A DNA stretch of 64,000 nt from Promicromonospora sukumoe 327MFSha3.1 (GCF_000385135.1 NZ_ARQM01000010.1:1178001-1242000); one strand, 5' to 3'. Positions 17,784 to 26,315 are shown, counted from the stretch's first letter. The notes: generated from the letters alone by a model not told the origin. A program made the numbers and translations.

Positions 17784-18347
17784 TCAGCGCGGGAGGTAGC
17801 GCAGGTAGACGCACCCGCTGTCGAAGGTCCGGGACTCCACCAGGCGCAGGCTCAGCCGCGCGTCCCGGGGCAGCGCGGGCAGCCCGCCGCCCACCACCTC
17901 GGGGTAGACCACGAAGCGGAAGTCGTCCACGAGACCCTGCCGGATGAAGTCGGCGGCCACGGTCGGCCCGCCGATGGAGACGACGCCGGGCGCGCAGTTC
18001 ACGATGCGCCGCAGCTCGCCCGGCTGCAGGTCGCGCACGAGCCGTGTCCGGGCCGACGTCACGGCGTCGGGCGACAGCGACGACGACGCGACGACCTTGT
18101 CGACGCCCTGCCAGATCTCCGCGTACCGGTCCGCGTGCGGGTTCGGGTCGGGGCCCGGTTCGTGGGTCTCCCAGTAGACCATCGTCTCGTACATGCGCCG
18201 GCCGTGGACGTAGACGGCGGAGTCGGCCTCGGTCTCGTTGACGAACGCGAGCAGCTCGTCGGTCGGCCGGGCGAAGTCGAAGCTTCCCTGGGCGTCGACG
18301 GTGTACCCGTCGGCGGACATGTTCGCGGTGTAGCGCAGCGTTCCCAT
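17784..18347 (-). CDS. dihydrofolate reductase-family protein (RibD C-terminal type)
   Basis: 187 residues from ATG 18347 (MGTLRYTANMSADGYTVDAQ); an ATG at 18380 would add 11 residues. The fold markers are an N-terminal strand with GY, YVHGRRMYETMVYWETHE, ISIGG-like VVSIGGPTVAADFIRQGLVD, and VYPEVVGGGLPAL. These proteins bind NADPH, but most members have no assigned substrate and are not true folate reductases. It is upstream of, and probably co-transcribed with, the DNA ligase. Whether this neighbourhood has functional meaning is unknown. Confidence 0.85.
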   Translation of the reverse strand: MGTLRYTANMSADGYTVDAQGSFDFARPTDELLAFVNETEADSAVYVHGRRMYETMVYWETHEPGPDPNPHADRYAEIWQGVDKVVASSSLSPDAVTSARTRLVRDLQPGELRRIVNCAPGVVSIGGPTVAADFIRQGLVDDFRFVVYPEVVGGGLPALPRDARLSLRLVESRTFDSGCVYLRYLPR

Positions 18348-18455
18348 GCCGGTCCGACGCCGAGGCGCGGCCGAACTCATCGGTCCCGCGGGTGCGAGCG
18401 GGGTGAGATCGCGTGATCGTGGAGGTGCACGTCCAGCCCGTCGGGAGGAGCAACC

Positions 18456-18725
18456 ATGCCGAAGCGTGACCCCGGACCGAGCGTCAAGGACAAGGAGCTG
18501 TACGAGAAGCTCCGGGACGAGGGCAGCTCGAAGGAGAAGTCCGCGCGGATCGCCAACGCCGCCGCGAACACGTCCCGCAAGAGCGTGGGCCGCAAGGGCG
18601 GGAAGTCCGGCGACTACGACGACTGGACCGTGGAGAAGCTGCGCAAGCGCGCCGCCGAGATCGGCATCGAGGGCCGCTCCTCGATGCGCAAGGACGACCT
18701 GATCAAGGCGCTGCGGTCCCACTGA
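18456..18725 (+). CDS. DUF7218 / Rho-termination-factor N-terminal-like small protein
   Basis: 89 residues with GGGAGGAG upstream of ATG 18456. Very basic and charged. It opens MPKRDPGPSVKDKELYEKLR and contains KSARIANAAAN. The second half (DDWTVEKLRKRAAEIGIEGR, then MRKDDLIKALR) is a SAP/Rho-N-like helix-loop-helix motif that usually binds nucleic acid. Small proteins of this kind are common in actinobacteria beside ligase genes. It sits between the ligase operon and the LigD-type polymerase gene; a role at DNA ends is only a guess. Confidence 0.85.
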   Translation: MPKRDPGPSVKDKELYEKLRDEGSSKEKSARIANAAANTSRKSVGRKGGKSGDYDDWTVEKLRKRAAEIGIEGRSSMRKDDLIKALRSH

Positions 18726-18753
18726 CCGCCGCGCCGGGCGGGGCGCCGCCGGC

Positions 18754-19857
18754 TCACTCGCCGACGGCGTCCTTGCTCCGGTCCCGGTCCTTGTCGCGGC
18801 TCGGCTGGACCCGCTTGGGCTCGCCCGGCATCTTCGGGTACTCGGGCGGGTAGGGCAGGTCCTCCAGCCCGTTCGCCTCGTCCCGGGCCGCCAGGTCCAG
18901 GGCCGCGTCCAGCGAGCAGTCCAGGGCCGGGTCGCGGTCGGCGCGCAGCGCGGCGAACAGGTCGCCCCGCTCGGCGAACCGCGCCGGGGCGGACAGCACG
19001 TCGAAGTCGTCGGGGTGCACGTCGGGCACCTCGTCCCAGTCCAGCGGCATCGACACCGTGGCCCGGCCGTTCGCCCGGATCGACCACGCCGACGCGATGG
19101 TGCGGTCCCGCGCCATCTGGTTGTAGTCCACGAAGATCGCCTCGCCGCGCTCCTCCTTCCACCACCGCGTGGTCACCTGGCCCGGCAGACGCCGCTCCAG
19201 CTCGCGGCCGATCGCGATCGTGGCCCGCCGCGCCTCGGTGAAGGTCCACCGCGGCTCCAGCGGCACGAACACGTGCAGCCCCCGGCCGCCGGACGTCTTG
19301 GGATACCCCGTCAGGTCCAGCTCGCCCAGCAGCTCCCGCAGGTGCGGGGCCACCGCGGCGGCGTCGGAGAAGTCCGTGCCCGGCTGCGGGTCCAGGTCGA
19401 TGCGGAGCTGGTCCACCGCCTCGACGTCGTCCCGCCGCACCGGCCAGGGGTGGAAGGTGAGCGTGCCCATGTTCGCCGCCCAGGCCACCACGGCCGGCTC
19501 GGTGGGGCACACCTCGTCCGCCGTCCGGCCCGACGGGAACGCGATGGTCGCGGTCTCCACGTAGCCCGGCGCGCCCCGCGGGATGCGCTTCTGGTAGAAG
19601 CCGTCCCCCTTCGGGTCGTCCGGCTTGGGCATGCGCGTGGCGAGGTGCGCGCCCTCGTGCCAGCCCTTGGGCCAGCGCTCCAGCGTGGTGGGGCGGTGCA
19701 GCAGGGCACCGGTGATCCCGTCGGCCACCGCCACGAAGTACTCCACGACCTGGAGCTTGGTGATGTCACGGGGGAAGACGACGCGGTCCGGGCTCGTCAC
19801 GCGCACGGTACGGCCCGCGACGTCGAGCTCCACAGCGGGTGTCTTGGATCCGGCCAT
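18754..19857 (-). CDS. LigD-type DNA polymerase/primase (non-homologous end-joining)
   Basis: 367 residues from ATG 19857. It corresponds to the polymerase domain of LigD as a separate protein. Motifs: RIDLDPQPG with the metal-binding Asp154/Asp156, SGGRGLHVFVPL, and FVDYNQMARDRTIASAWSIR with the third acidic residue. Such enzymes fill or extend ends with ribonucleotides during end joining. The C-terminal tail (KRVQPSRDKDRDRSKDA) is charged. It begins 9 bp after the AbiEi-like gene, so it is co-transcribed with it. No ku gene is visible in the window. Confidence 0.93.
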   Translation of the reverse strand: MAGSKTPAVELDVAGRTVRVTSPDRVVFPRDITKLQVVEYFVAVADGITGALLHRPTTLERWPKGWHEGAHLATRMPKPDDPKGDGFYQKRIPRGAPGYVETATIAFPSGRTADEVCPTEPAVVAWAANMGTLTFHPWPVRRDDVEAVDQLRIDLDPQPGTDFSDAAAVAPHLRELLGELDLTGYPKTSGGRGLHVFVPLEPRWTFTEARRATIAIGRELERRLPGQVTTRWWKEERGEAIFVDYNQMARDRTIASAWSIRANGRATVSMPLDWDEVPDVHPDDFDVLSAPARFAERGDLFAALRADRDPALDCSLDAALDLAARDEANGLEDLPYPPEYPKMPGEPKRVQPSRDKDRDRSKDAVGE

Positions 19858-19866
19858 GGACCGAAC

Positions 19867-20481
19867 CTAGCCCGCCAGCAGCTCTCGCGCCGCAGAAAGC
19901 GCCCGGTGGGCCGCGGGCCGGCCCACCACGCGGGCCCGCCGGTCCAGCGCCCGGGTCGCCGCACGCAGGTCCACCCCGCCGCGCGCGAGGGCGACCAGCA
20001 CGGGCACGGCCGCCTCCGGCGGCGCGGTGCACGCGACGTCGACGGCGGTGCGTGTCGGCCCCGTGACCGGCACCCCCGCCAGGTGCACGGTGTCCCGCGC
20101 GAGGCCCGGCGCCCGCCGCGTGAGCTGCCCCGGGCGCGGGACCGGCCGGTGGGTGTCGGGGGAGTAGGCCAGCTCCACCGGCACTCCCGCCGGCCAGGCC
20201 GCTGCGTCGCGCCCGACGTACAGGCCCGTGTGCACCCACGCGGCCGTCGCCGCGGCCAGCACGCACCGGGCGGGCACCTCGCGCGCCAGCGCCAGGGCAC
20301 GGTGCTCCGGACCCACCACCGCGCCGACCGCGACCGCCGCGCCGTCGTGCAGCTCGACCAGCGCCCCCGCACGCCGCAGGTCCCACCAGGCCACCGGGCC
20401 CCCGACGTGCCCCGGGGTGACGACGAGGGCCGGCGCCGTCGGCCCGGGGTCGAGGAGCGCGGCGAGGGACGGGAACGGCAC
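19867..20481 (-). CDS. hypothetical protein resembling AbiEi-type antitoxin C-terminal domains
   Basis: 204 residues from GTG 20481. Rich in Ala/Val/Arg with a pattern seen in actinobacterial proteins grouped with type IV AbiEi antitoxins: CVLAAATAAWVHTGLYVG, then VPVTGPTRTAVDVACTAP and VPVLVALARGGVDL. The classical N-terminal winged helix is reduced or absent, and no AbiEii nucleotidyltransferase toxin lies beside it, so a toxin-antitoxin function is doubtful. It follows the hairpin at 20498 and precedes the LigD-type polymerase gene by 9 bp. Confidence 0.6.
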   Translation of the reverse strand: MPFPSLAALLDPGPTAPALVVTPGHVGGPVAWWDLRRAGALVELHDGAAVAVGAVVGPEHRALALAREVPARCVLAAATAAWVHTGLYVGRDAAAWPAGVPVELAYSPDTHRPVPRPGQLTRRAPGLARDTVHLAGVPVTGPTRTAVDVACTAPPEAAVPVLVALARGGVDLRAATRALDRRARVVGRPAAHRALSAARELLAG

Positions 20482-20497
20482 CTGCAGAACCTACGCG

Positions 20498-20536
20498 CAA
20501 CGGGCCCGGTCGCGCAGCGCGCGACCGGGCCCGTTG
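20498..20536 (-). terminator. strong hairpin after the DUF349 gene
   Basis: A perfect 18-bp stem (20498-20515 with 20519-20536) closes on a three-base loop. It lies 19 bp beyond the DUF349 stop on the minus strand. There is no T-run, as is common for GC-rich actinobacterial terminators. It also sits just upstream of the start at 20481, so read-through could be regulated. Confidence 0.8.
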
Positions 20537-20555
20537 TGGACAACCTCAGCCAGGG

Positions 20556-22457
20556 TCAGCCCCGGGAGTCCTCCGCGGCCTTGACGACCTGCTCCAGCCA
20601 CGAGCGGCGCGCCGCCACGGCGGCCTCCAGCTCCGAGACCTTGCGCTTGTCACCCTTCGCCTGCGCCTCCGCGAGGTCCGCCTCGAGACCCGCGATCGCG
20701 GACTCGAGCTGCGCCGCCGCACCCTCGGCACGCGCCCGCGTCTCCGGGTTCGTGCGCTTCCACTGCGCCTGGTCGGCGTCGCGGACCGCGGTCTCCACCG
20801 CACGCAGGCGGGCCTCGATGCGCTGGATGTCGCCGCGCGGAACCTTGCCGGCCTCCTCCCAGCGCTCCTGCACGCTGCGCAGGCCCGCCTTGGCCTTGTT
20901 CAGGTCCTTGACCGGGAGCAGCGCCTCCGCCTCCTCCAGCAGGACCTCCTTGACCTTCAGGTTCTCGCCGTACTCCGCGTCGATCACGGCGTTCTCGGCG
21001 TCCCGCGCCTGGAAGAACCGGTCCTGCGCGGCCCGGAACCGGGCCCACAGCGCGTCGTCGTCCTTGCGGGACGCCCGACCGGCCGCCTTCCAGCGCGTCA
21101 TCAGGTCGCGGTACGCACCCGCGGTGTAGCCCCAGTCGGTGCTGTCCGACAGCGCCTCCGCCTCGGACACCAGCTTCTCCTTCTCGACCTTGGCCGCGCT
21201 GTTGCGCTGCTCCAGGTCGGCGAAGAAGTGCCGGCGCTCACGGTCGAACGCGGTGCGGGCGTGGCTGAACCGCTTCCAGAGGGACTCCTCCGTGGGGCGG
21301 TCGATGCGCGGCCCGGAGCGCTGGGCGTCCTTCCAGCGGTCCAGCAGGGCGCGCAGCTCCTCGCCCGCCGGGCGCCACTGCATCTTGCTCGGGTCGGTCC
21401 CCGCGATCTTCTCGGCGGCCTCCACGATCGAGGTGCGGGACGCGACGGCCTCGGCCTTGGCGGCCGACCGCGCCTGCTCCAGGACGGCACGGCGCTCCGC
21501 GGAGCGGCCACGCAGGGTCTCGACCCGGGCCCGCAGGCCGTCCAGGTCGCCGACGGCGGCCGGCTCGGCCGTCTCCTCGCCCAGCTTCTGCAGCGTCTGG
21601 TCGATCTCGCGCACCGACAGGTCGGCGCTCTCCAGGCGGGCCTCGAACAGCCCGACCTTGGCGCTCAGGTCGAGGTAGCGGCGCACGTACAGCGAGAGCG
21701 CCTCCTCGGTCGTGACGCCGGGGAACTGGCCCACGACACGCTCGCCCGCGGCGTCGTGCACGTAGACGTTGCCCTCGTCGTCGACGCGGCCGAACTTCTC
21801 CGCCTCGGCGTGCGCGACGGCGTCCGCGGCGGCGGGCACCACGGGTGCGGCCGGCGCCGCGGGTGCGGCCTGGGCCGCGGGGGCCGACGGCGCGCCCGGC
21901 TTCGGGGCACGCGGCCGTGCGAGCGCGGCCGGCGACGGGATCGCGGACGGCTTCGGGGTGGCAGGCTTCGGCGCGGGGGTCGCGGCCGGGGGCTCGGCGG
22001 AGGGTGCCTCCTCGGCCAGGGTCTCCTCCGTCGTCGCCTCGGCAGTCGCAGGCTCCTCGGCCGTCGCCTCGGGCTCCGCCGGAGCCTCGGGCTCGGCGGC
22101 GGGAGCGTCCTCAGCGGGAGTCTCGGCCGCAGCGGTCTCGGCCTCGGCGGCCGGGGCCTCCTCGGCCGGGGCCTCCTCGGCCGGGGCCTCGGCGGCGGGC
22201 GCCTCGTCCGCGGGAGCCTCCGCGACCGGAGCCTCCTCGGCGGGCGCCTCGGGCTCGGCCACGGGAGCTTCCTCGGTGACCTGTTCCGTCGCGGGCGCCT
22301 CTTCGGTCGCCTCCACGGCAGCCTCCGGTGCGTCGGCCTCGACGGCCGCCTCGGGCGCCTCAGCCGGTGGCTTGGCCGCGGTCGGAGTCTCGGCCACGGG
22401 CTCGACGGGCGCGTCCTGCTGGACGGGCTCGGTCGAGCGAGAAGTGGGTTCGCTCAC
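20556..22457 (-). CDS. DUF349 domain-containing protein with long Ala/Glu/Pro-rich N-terminus
   Basis: 633 residues from GTG 22457. Residues 1 to about 210 are low-complexity Ala/Glu/Pro (blocks such as EEAPAEEAPAAE) then Pro/Ala/Lys. From FGRVDDEGNVYVHDAAGERV on, the protein is helical, with several DUF349 repeats (LLDRWKDAQRSG, LWKRFSHARTAFDRER; LMTRWKAAGRASRKDDDALW; VQERWEEAGKVPR). The family is uncharacterised; coiled-coil nucleic-acid or structural roles are proposed. Its GTGA start overlaps the cyclophilin stop by 4 bp, so the two are translationally coupled. Confidence 0.9.
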   Translation of the reverse strand: MSEPTSRSTEPVQQDAPVEPVAETPTAAKPPAEAPEAAVEADAPEAAVEATEEAPATEQVTEEAPVAEPEAPAEEAPVAEAPADEAPAAEAPAEEAPAEEAPAAEAETAAAETPAEDAPAAEPEAPAEPEATAEEPATAEATTEETLAEEAPSAEPPAATPAPKPATPKPSAIPSPAALARPRAPKPGAPSAPAAQAAPAAPAAPVVPAAADAVAHAEAEKFGRVDDEGNVYVHDAAGERVVGQFPGVTTEEALSLYVRRYLDLSAKVGLFEARLESADLSVREIDQTLQKLGEETAEPAAVGDLDGLRARVETLRGRSAERRAVLEQARSAAKAEAVASRTSIVEAAEKIAGTDPSKMQWRPAGEELRALLDRWKDAQRSGPRIDRPTEESLWKRFSHARTAFDRERRHFFADLEQRNSAAKVEKEKLVSEAEALSDSTDWGYTAGAYRDLMTRWKAAGRASRKDDDALWARFRAAQDRFFQARDAENAVIDAEYGENLKVKEVLLEEAEALLPVKDLNKAKAGLRSVQERWEEAGKVPRGDIQRIEARLRAVETAVRDADQAQWKRTNPETRARAEGAAAQLESAIAGLEADLAEAQAKGDKRKVSELEAAVAARRSWLEQVVKAAEDSRG

Positions 22458-23236
22458 TGGGTCTCAACTCCTTCGATGGTGACCGGGTTGGCAGGTGGAC
22501 CGTCTGGTGCACCTTCTGCCACGCCCGCGTCAGCGACTGCTTGGACAAAGTCCAGGCCGGATGTGATCGTGCCGAAGACCGTGTACCCGCCGGCGGAGTC
22601 GGAGGGGATGGTCGATTCCTCGTAGACGAGGAAGAACTGGGAGCCCATGGAGTTGGCGTCGTCGCCGCGCCGCGCCATCGCGAGGGTGCCCGCGGGGTAG
22701 ACGTCGTCGTCCGGGGCGTTCTCGACGGGGCCGAAGGAGTAGCCGGGGCTGCCGGAGCCCGTGAAGGTCGGGTCGCCGCACTGGAGCACGAAGATGCCCT
22801 CCGTGGTCAGGCGGTGGCAGCCGGTGCCGTCGAAGTACCCGTCCTGGGCGAGGGTGACGAAGCTGGCGACCGCCTGCGGTGCGGCCGCGCCGTCGAGCTC
22901 GAGCACGATGTCGGCGGTCGTGTCGCCGGAGCAGGCCTGCAGCGTGACTGTCCAGGTACGGTCCTCGGCCACCGAGGGGTCGGCGAGCTCGTAGGTGTCC
23001 CGCGCCTCCTCGACGGCTGCCGGGCAGGCGCCGGCCTCGGCCGCGGCGTCGTCGGGCGCGGCGTTGTTGTTGATCAGCGCGGCGACCACGAAGGCGCCCA
23101 CCAGCGCGAGCACGGTGAACAGCGCGACCAGGCTCCACAGGCGCTGCTTGTGCGCGCGCTTGGCCGCCTGCCGCTGCGCGCGCTTCTCGGCCTGCCTGGC
23201 CTGCTGCGCGCGCTGCCGCTGCTTGGTGGAAGCCAC
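22454..23236 (-). CDS. membrane-anchored cyclophilin-type peptidyl-prolyl isomerase
   Basis: 260 residues from GTG 23236, supported by GGAGAAGGGA upstream. A cytoplasmic Gln/Arg/Lys-rich N-terminus (TKQRQRAQQARQAEKRAQRQ) is followed by one membrane helix (LWSLVALFTVLALVGAFVVA) and an extracytoplasmic cyclophilin domain. Domain markers are FVTLAQDGYFDGTGCHRLTT, GTLAMARRG and SMGSQFFLVYEES; the usual FHR arginine is present as CHR. It should assist folding of exported proteins. The gene order rel, ppi, MBL hydrolase, hisS is typical of actinobacteria. Confidence 0.93.
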   Translation of the reverse strand: MASTKQRQRAQQARQAEKRAQRQAAKRAHKQRLWSLVALFTVLALVGAFVVAALINNNAAPDDAAAEAGACPAAVEEARDTYELADPSVAEDRTWTVTLQACSGDTTADIVLELDGAAAPQAVASFVTLAQDGYFDGTGCHRLTTEGIFVLQCGDPTFTGSGSPGYSFGPVENAPDDDVYPAGTLAMARRGDDANSMGSQFFLVYEESTIPSDSAGGYTVFGTITSGLDFVQAVADAGVAEGAPDGPPANPVTIEGVETQ

Positions 23237-23347
23237 CGCGTTCCCTTCTCCGTGCTCTCTTGTGCTCGCCCCGACCCGGGCGCGGTCCCGCTGGGACCGG
23301 TTCACCTGATGGATCCGGGGCGAATCACCCCGTGCGGGGACAGTGTA

Positions 23348-23424
23348 GGCATCGGATGCCAGGTCATACTGTCTGAGCCGCGCCCGCGAGGGGTGAACAA
23401 GCGTCCACATGGGTCGGACCGACC
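23348..23424. promoter_or_regulatory. two short palindromes in the divergent ppi/MBL intergenic region
   Basis: GGCATCGGATGCC (23348-23360) and GGTCGGACCGACC (23412-23424) are each perfect 13-bp palindromes with one central base. They lie in the 204-bp gap between the divergent cyclophilin and MBL genes, near CATACT (a -10-like element). Either could be an operator; no regulator is identifiable nearby. Confidence 0.3.
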
Positions 23425-23440
23425 GGTTAGCGTGGGTTTC

Positions 23441-24103
23441 GTGGAGCTTCGAGTCGTGGTCGCGCCGGTCTTCGGGACCAACTGCTGCGTGGTGTCCTCC
23501 GGTACCGACTGCGTGGTGGTGGACGCCGGAGCGGGCGTCGCGGACGCCGTCGGGCGGCTGGTCGACGACGCCGGCCTGACCCCGCGCGCCGTCCTGGCCA
23601 CCCACGGCCACGCGGACCACACGTGGGACGCCGGGGCGCTGTGCGCCCGGTACGGGGTCCCGATGCGGCTGCACGAGGCCGACGCCTACCGGCTGGCCGA
23701 GCCGTTCGCGACCCTCAGCCCGGCGCTGGAGTCCGCGCTCGGCCTGCACCGCGACGACTATCACGCTCCGGACGTGGTCGAGCCGTTCTCGACCCCGGGC
23801 GGGTCGGCGACGCTCACGTTCGGCGCCGTCACGCTCCACGCCCTGCACGCGCCCGGCCACACGGAGGGCTCCACGCTCTACCGGCTCGACGACGAGGTGG
23901 TGCTCTCCGGCGACGTCCTGTTCGCGGGCTCCGTCGGCCGCACCGACCTGCACGGCGGCTCCGGCCAGGTGATGGGCAAGACCCTGCGCGACGTCGTGCG
24001 CGCGCTGGAACCGGGGCTCGCCGTCGTCCCGGGGCACGGCCCGGCCACCACCGTGGCGCACGAGCTGGGGACCAACCCCTTCCTCGCGACGGGCCACGGG
24101 TGA
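23441..24103 (+). CDS. MBL-fold metallo-hydrolase (glyoxalase II-like)
   Basis: 220 residues from GTG 23441 (MELRVVVAPVFGTNCCVVSS). The binuclear metal site is complete: HGHADH at residues 55-60, the third His in HAPGHTEGST, Asp in VLSGDVLFAG, and His in VPGHGPAT. This resembles hydroxyacylglutathione-hydrolase-like thioesterases; in a mycothiol producer a thiol-ester substrate is conceivable, but that is inference. It is divergent from ppi and overlaps the next gene by 4 bp (GTGA). Confidence 0.92.
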   Translation: MELRVVVAPVFGTNCCVVSSGTDCVVVDAGAGVADAVGRLVDDAGLTPRAVLATHGHADHTWDAGALCARYGVPMRLHEADAYRLAEPFATLSPALESALGLHRDDYHAPDVVEPFSTPGGSATLTFGAVTLHALHAPGHTEGSTLYRLDDEVVLSGDVLFAGSVGRTDLHGGSGQVMGKTLRDVVRALEPGLAVVPGHGPATTVAHELGTNPFLATGHG

Positions 24104-24765
24104 GGGCCTACGTCGACGCGGGCGCGGGCATGGCCGAGGACGGCTGGTCCGCCGCCTGGACGTTCGACCTGGAGCACTGGGGCGCCTGCGGACAGGGGCC
24201 CGACGACGACGCGGCGCTGACCGACCTCGCCGACCGGTGCGGGCTCGACGTCGGCGCGCTCGACGTCGTCGAACGCGTGGGCCGCGCCACGAGCGGGGAC
24301 GAGACGGTGTTCGAGCGGGACGCCGTCCCGGCGTCCGAGGGGGAGCGCGCGGCGACGCTCGCGGTCCTCGACTGGGCCCGGGCGCGGACCCTCGCCCTGG
24401 TGCGGGCCGCGCCGCGCGGCGTGCTGGACTACCGCGACCCCGGCAGGCAGCTGCCCGCCTACGCCTCCTGGCACACGGTGAAACAGCTCGCGTTCCACAT
24501 CGCGGACACCGAGTCGCGCTACTACCTGCCGCTGCTGGGCCTGCCCGTGCGGGAGCGGGCGGACGACGTGGTGACCGAGCTCGAGGAGTCCGGGGCACAC
24601 GTGCGACGCGCGGTCGAGGCGCTGGCGCCGGACCTGGCCACGACCTGGCCCGAGCACGGGAGCTGGACCAGCGTGAAGGTGCTGCGCCGCCTGGCGTGGC
24701 ACGAGCGCGGCGAGCTCGACGTGCTCGCCCGCCTGGTCGACCAGGCTGTGGAAAACCCGGGCTGA
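24100..24765 (+). CDS. DinB-like (mycothiol-dependent-enzyme fold) protein
   Basis: 221 residues from GTG 24100, inside the MBL stop. The first 70 residues (WTFDLEHWGACGQGPDDD) form a separate small unit with no recognised family. The rest is a four-helix DinB-like domain with histidines suitable for metal: SWHTVKQLAFHIADTESRYY and LRRLAWHERGELDVLARL. Related proteins include thiol-transferring enzymes, but many are unassigned. Coupling to the MBL gene suggests a shared pathway. hisS follows 30 bp later. Confidence 0.75.
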   Translation: MRAYVDAGAGMAEDGWSAAWTFDLEHWGACGQGPDDDAALTDLADRCGLDVGALDVVERVGRATSGDETVFERDAVPASEGERAATLAVLDWARARTLALVRAAPRGVLDYRDPGRQLPAYASWHTVKQLAFHIADTESRYYLPLLGLPVRERADDVVTELEESGAHVRRAVEALAPDLATTWPEHGSWTSVKVLRRLAWHERGELDVLARLVDQAVENPG

Positions 24766-24795
24766 CCGGTCGCTGCTCGTGGGAAGATCTGAGGC

Positions 24796-26166
24796 ATGGC
24801 AAAGCCCACTCCTCTCTCCGGTTTCCCCGAATGGCTCCCTGACGGTCGCATCGTCGAGCAGCACGTCCTCGACACCCTGCGTCACACCTTCGAGCTGCAC
24901 GGGTTCGCCGGTATCGAGACGCGGGCCGTCGAGCCGCTGGACCAGCTGCTGCGCAAGGGCGAGACGTCCAAGGAGGTCTATCTGCTCTCCCGCCTTCAGG
25001 AGGAGAACAGCCAGATCCCCGACAAGCAGCTCGGCCTGCACTTCGACCTGACCGTCCCGTTCGCGCGCTACGTGCTCGAGAACGCCGGGCGCATCGCGTT
25101 CCCGTTCCGTCGCTACCAGATCCAGAAGGTGTGGCGCGGCGAGCGCCCGCAGGACGGCCGGTTCCGCGAGTTCGTGCAGGCCGACATCGACATCGTGGGC
25201 GCGGGCGAGCTGCCGTACCACTTCGAGGTCGAGGCGCCGCTGGTCATGGCCGAGGCGCTCGGCGCCCTGGGCGAGATCGGCCTGCCGCCCGTGCGCATCC
25301 TGGTGAACAACCGCCGGGTCGCCGAGGGCTTCTACCGCGGCGTCGGCCTCGAGGACGTCGAGGGCGTGCTGCGGCAGATCGACAAGCTCGACAAGATCGG
25401 CCCGGAGAAGGTCTCCGAGCTGCTCGTCACCGAGTGCGGTGCCACCGACGACCAGGCGAAGGCCTGCCTGGCGCTCGCGTCGATCTCGGGGTCCGACATC
25501 GCCGTGATCGACGAGGTGCGCGCGCTGGCCGAGTCGTACGGTGCGGTCACGGAGCTGCTGGAGACCGGCCTGGCCGAGCTCGGCGCGCTGATCGCCGCGG
25601 CGGCGCAGCGCGCCCCGGGCGTGGTCGTCGCGGACCTGAAGATCGCGCGCGGCCTCGACTACTACACGGGCTCGGTGTACGAGACGGTGCTGGTGGGCCA
25701 CGAGCAGCTCGGCTCGGTCTGCTCCGGCGGCCGTTACGACACCCTCGCCTCCGACGGCAAGAACACCTACCCCGGTGTGGGCCTGTCGATCGGCGTCTCG
25801 CGGCTGGTCTCCCGGCTGCTGTCCGCCGACCTGGTGGAGGCGACGCGCTCGGTGCCGTCCGCCGTGCTGGTCGCGGTGGCGTCCGAGGAGGAGCGCGCGA
25901 CGTCCGACGCCGTGGCCGCCGCGCTGCGCGCGCGGGACATCCCTGTCGAGGTGGCGCCCAGCGCCGCAAAGTTCGGCAAGCAGATCAAGTACGCCGACCG
26001 GCGCGGCATCCCGTTCGTGTGGTTCCCGGGCTCCGCCGGCGAGGACGGCGTGGTGGGTGCCGACCAGGTCAAGGACATCCGCTCCGGCGATCAGGTCGAC
26101 GCCGACGCCGCCTCGTGGGCGCCGTCGGACGAGGACCGCTGGCCCCGGGTCGTGCCGCGCGGGTGA
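24796..26166 (+). CDS. hisS: histidyl-tRNA synthetase
   Basis: 456 residues. Class II synthetase charging tRNA-His. Motif 1 region DLTVPFARYVLENAGR, motif 2 RYQIQKVWRGERPQDGRFRE and the His-specific RGLDYYTGSVYE are clear; the C-terminal anticodon-binding domain (VAVASEEERATSDAVAAALR) is present. ATG 24796 gives the family-typical MAKPTPLSGFPEWLP. No leader regulatory structure is evident. Confidence 0.97.
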   Translation: MAKPTPLSGFPEWLPDGRIVEQHVLDTLRHTFELHGFAGIETRAVEPLDQLLRKGETSKEVYLLSRLQEENSQIPDKQLGLHFDLTVPFARYVLENAGRIAFPFRRYQIQKVWRGERPQDGRFREFVQADIDIVGAGELPYHFEVEAPLVMAEALGALGEIGLPPVRILVNNRRVAEGFYRGVGLEDVEGVLRQIDKLDKIGPEKVSELLVTECGATDDQAKACLALASISGSDIAVIDEVRALAESYGAVTELLETGLAELGALIAAAAQRAPGVVVADLKIARGLDYYTGSVYETVLVGHEQLGSVCSGGRYDTLASDGKNTYPGVGLSIGVSRLVSRLLSADLVEATRSVPSAVLVAVASEEERATSDAVAAALRARDIPVEVAPSAAKFGKQIKYADRRGIPFVWFPGSAGEDGVVGADQVKDIRSGDQVDADAASWAPSDEDRWPRVVPRG

Positions 26167-26281
26167 ACCTCACGGGTGAACTGGACCCTGTTGTCCGGTA
26201 TGCCCGAAGCCGCGTGCTCGCGGTCGGCTAGCCTCGCGTCGAGTCGATGAGACTCCGTACGTAACGACGCCGCCTGGCCGA

Positions 26282-26310
26282 CCCTCGGCCTGCCGGCGGG
26301 CCGAGGGGAC
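26282..26310 (+). promoter_or_regulatory. hairpin covering the ribosome binding site of the next gene
   Basis: CCCTCGGCC (26282-26290) pairs perfectly with GGCCGAGGG (26299-26307) around an eight-base loop. The right arm contains most of the GAGGGGAC ribosome binding site for ATG 26316. In RNA this stem would hide the site. It could equally be a terminator for hisS. Confidence 0.4.
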
Positions 26311-26315
26311 AGTCG

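Noticed and set aside
19867-20481. Complete type IV toxin-antitoxin locus
   Set aside because: The protein only resembles AbiEi-type antitoxins, and neither neighbour is a nucleotidyltransferase toxin; they are a LigD-type polymerase and a DUF349 protein.
22328-23440. Plus-strand frame running from the DUF349 start region into the MBL gene
   Set aside because: The portion before 23441 is antisense to the cyclophilin gene and not protein-like; only the part from GTG 23441 is the MBL hydrolase.
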